Assembly: GCA_036389695.1 (NCBI GenBank) | Contig: DASVWG010000379.1 | Coordinates: 1-5,750, forward strand | Source of the DNA: JALZHR01 sp036389695 | Lineage (GTDB): Bacteria > Acidobacteriota > Blastocatellia > Pyrinomonadales > Pyrinomonadaceae | Reading direction: 5' to 3' | DNA length: 5,750 nt | Shown here: positions 1 through 2,856 of the stretch, piece after piece | How the letters are laid out: each line of letters opens with the position of its first letter | Numbering within the stretch: the stretch's first letter is position 1 | Translations under genes and position numbers: made by a program | The notes under the pieces: model-generated | What the model saw: only the letters and a program-made list of their open reading frames with translations | Database searches by the model: none | What the model was told of the DNA's origin: nothing

Positions 1-54
1 AAATACGGCAAGCGTTCCCACCAAAACTTTAAGTCGCATCTGACCTTTTTTCAT
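1..54 (-). CDS. Partial gene: N-terminus of a secreted or envelope protein
   Basis: The reverse strand reads ATG at 54-52 and then an open frame to the window edge, giving MKKGQMRLKVLVGTLAVF. Lys-Lys, Arg and Lys followed by a Val/Leu/Gly/Ala stretch is the n-region and beginning of the h-region of a Sec signal peptide, so export is likely. A Shine-Dalgarno-like AAGGA (69-65) stands 10 bases before the ATG, slightly far but usable. The Met at codon 6 is a possible alternative start that would still leave a basic n-region. A promoter with a built-in palindrome lies about 70 bases upstream (122-150), and the gene diverges from the capA-like gene. Only 18 codons are visible, so the family cannot be named. 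Seen: start, RBS, signal-like residues. Inferred: export. Confidence 0.65.
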   Translation of the reverse strand, partial: MKKGQMRLKVLVGTLAVF

Positions 55-121
55 CGCTTAATGTTCCTTATCGTGTCTTAAGTTAATCAGAATAATTATG
101 GAATGTCGTTTACGGAAATAG

Positions 122-150
122 ATGATAATTGGTTTTACCAATTTTTGCAA
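122..150 (-). promoter_or_regulatory. Probable sigma70-type promoter of the 1-54 gene
   Basis: On the minus strand, TTGCAA (150-145, 4 of 6 matches to TTGACA) is followed after exactly 17 bases by TATCAT (127-122, 5 of 6 matches to TATAAT). Transcription would start near 115, leaving a leader of about 60 bases before the ATG at 54. The spacer is almost wholly occupied by the palindrome at 127-143, the classical position for a repressor that blocks RNA polymerase. The boxes are read directly; promoter activity is inferred. Confidence 0.5.
127..143. promoter_or_regulatory. Perfect palindromic operator, GntR (FadR/PdhR/LldR)-like
   Basis: AATTGGT TTT ACCAATT is a perfect 7-bp inverted repeat with a 3-base centre. 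It matches the consensus known for PdhR/LldR-type regulators of the FadR subfamily of GntR proteins (AATTGGT, three free bases, ACCAATT). It fills the spacer of the minus-strand promoter, which suggests repression of the 1-54 gene by a GntR-family protein encoded elsewhere. Regulator and ligand cannot be told from this window. Confidence 0.55.
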
Positions 151-154
151 GAGC

Positions 155-220
155 TTTTTTAAAGTTTTTTCAGATTTTTCCGGAATTATCCGACTTTACT
201 CAGCAAACTCGGCATTTTTT
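155..220. promoter_or_regulatory. Helically phased T-tracts (predicted curved DNA)
   Basis: Runs of five or six T begin at 155, 165 and 175, exactly 10 bases apart, and another T6 begins at 215, four turns further on. A-tracts repeated once per helical turn are known to bend DNA. The tracts lie just upstream of the -35 box at 150-145, where curved AT-rich DNA often acts as an UP element or a nucleoid-protein site. The phasing is seen; the role is inferred. Confidence 0.4.
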
Positions 221-264
221 GCTTTGATTTATGGTTAAAATTGCAGTTTCGGCGGCAACTTTCC

Positions 265-307
265 GTTTTACCAATTTATGCTTTTCACCTGATGGGTTTT
301 ACCAATT
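265..307. repeat. Two extra copies of the GTTTTACCAATT operator motif
   Basis: GTTTTACCAATT recurs at 265-276 and 296-307, in the same orientation as at 132-143. The two copies start 31 bases apart, close to three helical turns. The 296 copy keeps much of the left arm (GATGGGT at 291-297 against AATTGGT, 5 of 7 matches). The 265 copy has lost most of it (TTTCCGT at 260-266, 3 of 7). They could be auxiliary half-sites allowing looping or cooperative binding with the perfect site at 127-143. They lie about 140-180 bases upstream of the capA-like promoter. Conservation of 12 identical bases three times within 180 bases is seen; function is inferred. Confidence 0.45.
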
Positions 308-444
308 CATAAATATTCAAATATTTTTATTGCCTGAAAAACGACTTCGAGAGGCTCTTTCGGAGAGGCTCGCAAGAGGCGGCGATTACTGGAAAGCGGG
401 CGTTATTAAATGTTTGAAGTTTATGAAAAAATCAGAAGTTTTTA

Positions 445-474
445 TTGACTTTCGCCTTTAAAGTGCAGTATAAG
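445..474 (+). promoter_or_regulatory. Sigma70-type promoter of the capA-like gene
   Basis: TTGACT (445-450, 5 of 6 matches to TTGACA) and TATAAG (469-474, 5 of 6 matches to TATAAT) are separated by 18 bases, within the usual range. Transcription would begin near 481 and give a leader of about 114 bases before the ATG at 595. The leader is unusually GC-rich from about 520 (repeated GCGCG blocks) and may fold, but I find no recognised riboswitch in it. This is the best-matching promoter in the window. Confidence 0.6.
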
Positions 475-594
475 AAGTCCATATCATACAGGGCAGACTG
501 GATTTAGAGAATTTTATCGGGCGGCGCGCGGATAGCGCAAAAACGCGCGTATCTTCGCGTCGAACGATAAGCGGAAATTTGCGCGTAAATCGAA

Positions 595-1734
595 ATGGTA
601 ACGAATAAAATCACTCGCGGCGGCGCGGACAGCAGAAGACACAGAGAAATCCGAGCCTCGGATTTTAAATCATTTCGCTTCGTCGTCATGGCAATGTTTC
701 TCTTTGCCCTCATCGTCTTCAGCTTAACTTATCAGAAACCGGAACCCGTCGAGCGCGCAGCTTTCGAACAGCCGGAAAACGTGACGGAAAGCCGCGTCAC
801 GTTTCTCGCCGTCGGCGATATGATGATTTCGCGCGGCGTGGCGCGTTCCATCACGCGCGCCAATGACCCGCTCGTGCCTTTCCGGAAAATGGACGAAATC
901 TTTCGCTCGACCGATTTTAATTTCGGCAATCTGGAAGTGCCGATTTCCGGCAATAACAACGTCGTCGGCAAAGGCTTGGTCTTTAATATGCACACGCGCG
1001 ACATCGCCGGGCTGAAGGCTTACAACTTCAAAGTTTTAAACCTCGCCAATAATCACGCGCTTGACCAGGGCGTCGGCGGCTTGCGCCGGACGCGGGAGTT
1101 TTTAAACGAGCACGGCTTCGTGCATCTCGGCGTCGGCGACAATCTGGAACAGGCGTGGCAGCCGAAAACCATCACGGTCAAAGGCGTCAAAATCGGTTTC
1201 GTCGGCGCATCTTACGCGTCCGTCAACGACGGCGGCGTGGCGCGCAACGAATTCGTCGCCCGCATCGAAGACAAAGAGCGTCTGAAAACAGCGATTGAAC
1301 AACTGCGAGCCGAAGGCGCGGATTTCGTCGTCGCGACAATGCACGCCGGCGTCGAATACACGCGCCGCCCGCATCAACCGCAAATCGATTTTGCGCGAAA
1401 CGCCATCGACTTCGGCGCGGACATCGTCATCGGCGCGCACCCGCACTGGGCGCAGATTTTCGAAACCTACAAGGGGAAATACATCTTCTATTCGCTCGGC
1501 AATTTTATCTTCGACCAGGAATGGAGCCGCGACACAAAGGAAGGCTTGGCTTTAAAAATTACATTATATAATCGGAAATCTTCCGCCGCGTCCGCCGCGC
1601 GCGTCGAACAAATCGAATTAATTCCCGTCGTCATCGAAAACTACAGCACGCCGCGCCCCGCCACCGAAACGGAAGCGCAGCAGATTTTAAGAAAAATCGG
1701 CGCGGGCGGAAAAATCATCAAGCCGCAATCTTAA
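595..1734 (+). CDS. CapA-family (PGA_cap) membrane-anchored metallophosphoesterase-like protein
   Basis: The 379-residue product belongs to the CapA / PGA_cap family, a calcineurin-like phosphoesterase fold named for poly-gamma-glutamate capsule synthesis. A basic N-terminus (residues 1-28) precedes one hydrophobic segment (about 29-46), so the catalytic domain probably sits outside the cytoplasmic membrane on a signal anchor. Family motifs appear in order: FLAVGDMM (70-77), GNLEVP (111-116), NLANNHALDQG (149-159), ATMHAGVEY (247-255), IGAHPHW (279-285) and SLGNFIFDQ (300-308). D75, N153, H154, H250, H282 and H284 are the likely metal or active-site residues by family analogy. Length is normal and no extra domain follows. 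TAA at 586-588 closes the frame upstream, so the start is 595 or later. No clear Shine-Dalgarno precedes 595; Met32 (688) is an alternative but would leave a less basic n-region. No capB, capC or capE partner is visible, so capsule synthesis cannot be assumed. Confidence 0.88.
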   Translation: MVTNKITRGGADSRRHREIRASDFKSFRFVVMAMFLFALIVFSLTYQKPEPVERAAFEQPENVTESRVTFLAVGDMMISRGVARSITRANDPLVPFRKMDEIFRSTDFNFGNLEVPISGNNNVVGKGLVFNMHTRDIAGLKAYNFKVLNLANNHALDQGVGGLRRTREFLNEHGFVHLGVGDNLEQAWQPKTITVKGVKIGFVGASYASVNDGGVARNEFVARIEDKERLKTAIEQLRAEGADFVVATMHAGVEYTRRPHQPQIDFARNAIDFGADIVIGAHPHWAQIFETYKGKYIFYSLGNFIFDQEWSRDTKEGLALKITLYNRKSSAASAARVEQIELIPVVIENYSTPRPATETEAQQILRKIGAGGKIIKPQS

Positions 1735-1798
1735 GATACACAAAGCAATCAAAACGGCGGCTTTGCACAAAAATTACGAGAAATTGTGTTGCATAAAA

Positions 1799-1933
1799 TG
1801 TAGCGCCGGCATTCGTGCCGGCTGTCCGGCGGGCATCCTGCCCGCCATTTCGTTTTTAACTAAATCTTTTCATTTCCTAATCGAAGCGAGCGCAGGATGC
1901 GCTCACGACAGCCGGCAGGATGCCGGCGCTACA
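1799..1933. repeat. Inverted pair of REP elements (BIME-like), four hairpins
   Basis: The left unit (1799-1846) and right unit (1888-1933) face each other across a 41-base AT-rich spacer. The outer ends, TGTAGCGCCGGCAT... and its complement ...ATGCCGGCGCTACA, match nearly perfectly over 26-27 bases. Each unit has two hairpins. Left: GCCGGCA/TGCCGGC (1805-1811, 1816-1822) and GGCGGGCA/TGCCCGCC (1828-1835, 1839-1846). Right: GAGCGCA/TGCGCTC (1888-1894, 1898-1904) and GCCGGCA/TGCCGGC (1911-1917, 1921-1927). Such units usually occur in many copies between convergent genes and are mobilised by REP-associated tyrosine transposases (RAYT) encoded elsewhere; none is encoded here. Transcribed through, they may also buffer 3' ends. 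Copy number in the genome is unknown from this window. Confidence 0.75.
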
Positions 1934-1970
1934 TTCGCAACACTCCTTCTAAAGAAAACAATAAACAAAA

Positions 1971-1999
1971 AGACCGTCGCTTTTAACCAGCGACGGTCT
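1971..1999 (-). terminator. Intrinsic terminator of the RHS gene, possibly bidirectional
   Basis: AGACCGTCGC (1971-1980) and GCGACGGTCT (1990-1999) form a perfect 10-bp GC-rich stem around a 9-base loop. On the minus strand the stem runs straight into TTTTGTTTATTG (1970-1959), a good U-rich tail, 69 bases beyond the RHS stop codon. On the plus strand the tail is CAAGTTTTT, a U-run delayed by a few bases, so weaker termination of capA-like transcripts is possible. Direction is inferred from tail quality. Confidence 0.8.
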
Positions 2000-2014
2000 C
2001 AAGTTTTTATGTCG

Positions 2015-2042
2015 AGTCTCTATTCCTTAAAAGATAGAGACT
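2015..2042. terminator. Secondary hairpin between the RHS stop codon and the terminator
   Basis: AGTCTCTAT (2015-2023) and ATAGAGACT (2034-2042) form a perfect 9-bp stem with a 10-base loop, 26 bases past the RHS stop codon (2070-2068). There is no U-tract on either strand, so it is unlikely to terminate by itself; it may stabilise the 3' end of the RHS mRNA or pause polymerase ahead of the strong terminator. The structure is seen, its role is a guess. Confidence 0.4.
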
Positions 2043-2067
2043 TGATTCATTGCCAGTCCGAAGGATT

Positions 2068-2856
2068 TTATTGGGCGAATTTTATAATCCGGTCGGGTAT
2101 CGAAAGCGATTTGCCGAGAACCGTATTGGCGCGCTGGACGACGTTCAGCGCGACGAACAGTTTTCTGCTCATCACCGGAATAGGTCCGCCGAGCAGCCAG
2201 CTCAGCCATGTGATTTGCGGAGTATCGTCTATCTTTTTGGTTATCGCCGTGACGATGTCGTCGATGTCATCGACAATTCCCAGCAAATCTATAAATCTGG
2301 TCGCCTGTTTCAAACCGCCGAGCGAGGCGATTTGCGAAGCGATTCCTCGTCCGAGCTTGAAGATGTCCATAGCGTAGCGCCATTTACTTCTTTCGCCTCT
2401 TCCGAAGGACAACTTGCCGTCCAGATAAAACTTGAGAGCGGCGTTGACGACCTTAAACACGCCGCTGATTTTGGACACGGCGAAGAAATCCAGAACCTTC
2501 GTTGCCAGCGTGATACCTGCGCGAATGGCTTCCAGAACGGCTTTCTGGACGGCGGCTCCGGCGGTTTTGGCGGCGGTCGCGGCGGCTGTCTTGATAGCCT
2601 CGACGAATTTTATCGTCGCGTTGGCTATGTCGGCGAGCGCGCCTATTATCTTCAGTACCTTACTGACCCCCGTTAATCCGAGCGCCCCGGTTATCTGCGA
2701 AGCGGCGGTCGCGCCCGCCGAAATCATGGCGAAAAATGCAGCCCACGTCGGCGCGCCGAAGAACGTCGCGGTGGCGATGATGGCGACGGCGACCGCCGCG
2801 GCAATCATGATTATCTTGAGCAGTTTTTTCAGGAATCTGAAAAGCTTGCCCCAGAA
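2068..2856 (-). other. Variable C-terminal tip of the RHS protein, hydrophobic and helix-rich
   Basis: The 262 residues after the predicted cleavage site (928-1189) begin with a basic amphipathic segment (FWGKLFRFLKKLLK, 928-941). A long hydrophobic stretch follows (about 942-980, rich in Ala, Ile, Val and Phe). Several Ala/Lys/Ile amphipathic helices come next (about 990-1075), then a basic patch (FGRGERSKWRY, 1078-1088), an acidic helix (IDLLGIVDDIDDIVT, 1116-1130) and a Trp-containing hydrophobic segment (ITWLSWLLGG, 1142-1151). There is no cysteine and I see no HNH, deaminase, ADP-ribosyltransferase or peptidase motif. The composition fits a membrane-inserting or pore-forming tip, or a structural plug inside the shell. 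I do not recognise the family. Confidence 0.55.

Larger units (their letters stand above)
55..594. other. Divergent, AT-rich intergenic regulatory region
   Basis: These 540 bases separate the minus-strand gene at 1-54 from the capA-like gene at 595. I see no credible gene in them. They hold a minus-strand promoter with an internal palindrome (122-150), phased T-tracts (155-220), two further copies of the ACCAATT motif (265-307), a short GAGAGGCTC direct repeat (349-357 and 363-371, 14-base period) and a plus-strand promoter (445-474). From about 520 the sequence turns GC-rich, with several GCGCG blocks that form the likely 5' leader of the capA-like gene. A small open frame at 231-461 (76 codons) lacks a recognisable product; its 3' end overlaps the -35 box of the plus-strand promoter, and I treat it as spurious. 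Confidence 0.7.
1735..2067. other. Convergent intergenic region with REP hairpins and terminators
   Basis: These 333 bases separate the convergent capA-like and RHS genes. They contain a weak hairpin with CAAAGC / GCTTTG arms (1741-1746, 1760-1765) soon after the capA-like stop, the paired REP units (1799-1933), a strong intrinsic terminator (1971-1999) and a further hairpin (2015-2042). I find no credible gene. In particular no small immunity-like gene follows the RHS gene on its strand. The plus-strand open frame crossing this region (1763-2377) runs through the hairpins and into the 3' end of the RHS gene and is not credible. Confidence 0.7.

Noticed and set aside
231..461. 76-codon plus-strand open frame in the intergenic region
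   Set aside because: No recognisable domain and no clear ribosome binding site. It runs through two operator-motif copies and overlaps the -35 box of the capA-like promoter, with AT-rich non-coding composition.
520..594. Possible riboswitch or RNA gene in the GC-rich capA-like leader
   Set aside because: Only short GCGCG complementarities (stems of about five pairs, such as 543-547 with 556-560); no known riboswitch or tRNA pattern could be recognised.
1102..1446. Minus-strand open frame inside the capA-like gene
   Set aside because: Shadow of the plus-strand gene, whose CapA motifs span this region; no domain on the minus strand.
1799..1933. Possible CRISPR array or transposon end repeats
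   Set aside because: The repeats are inverted palindromic pairs, not direct repeats with equal spacers, and no transposase or target duplication is visible; a REP/BIME pair explains them better.
1763..2377. 204-codon plus-strand open frame
   Set aside because: It reads through all four REP hairpins, the terminator and the 3' end of the RHS gene on the opposite strand; its product is low-complexity with no family resemblance.
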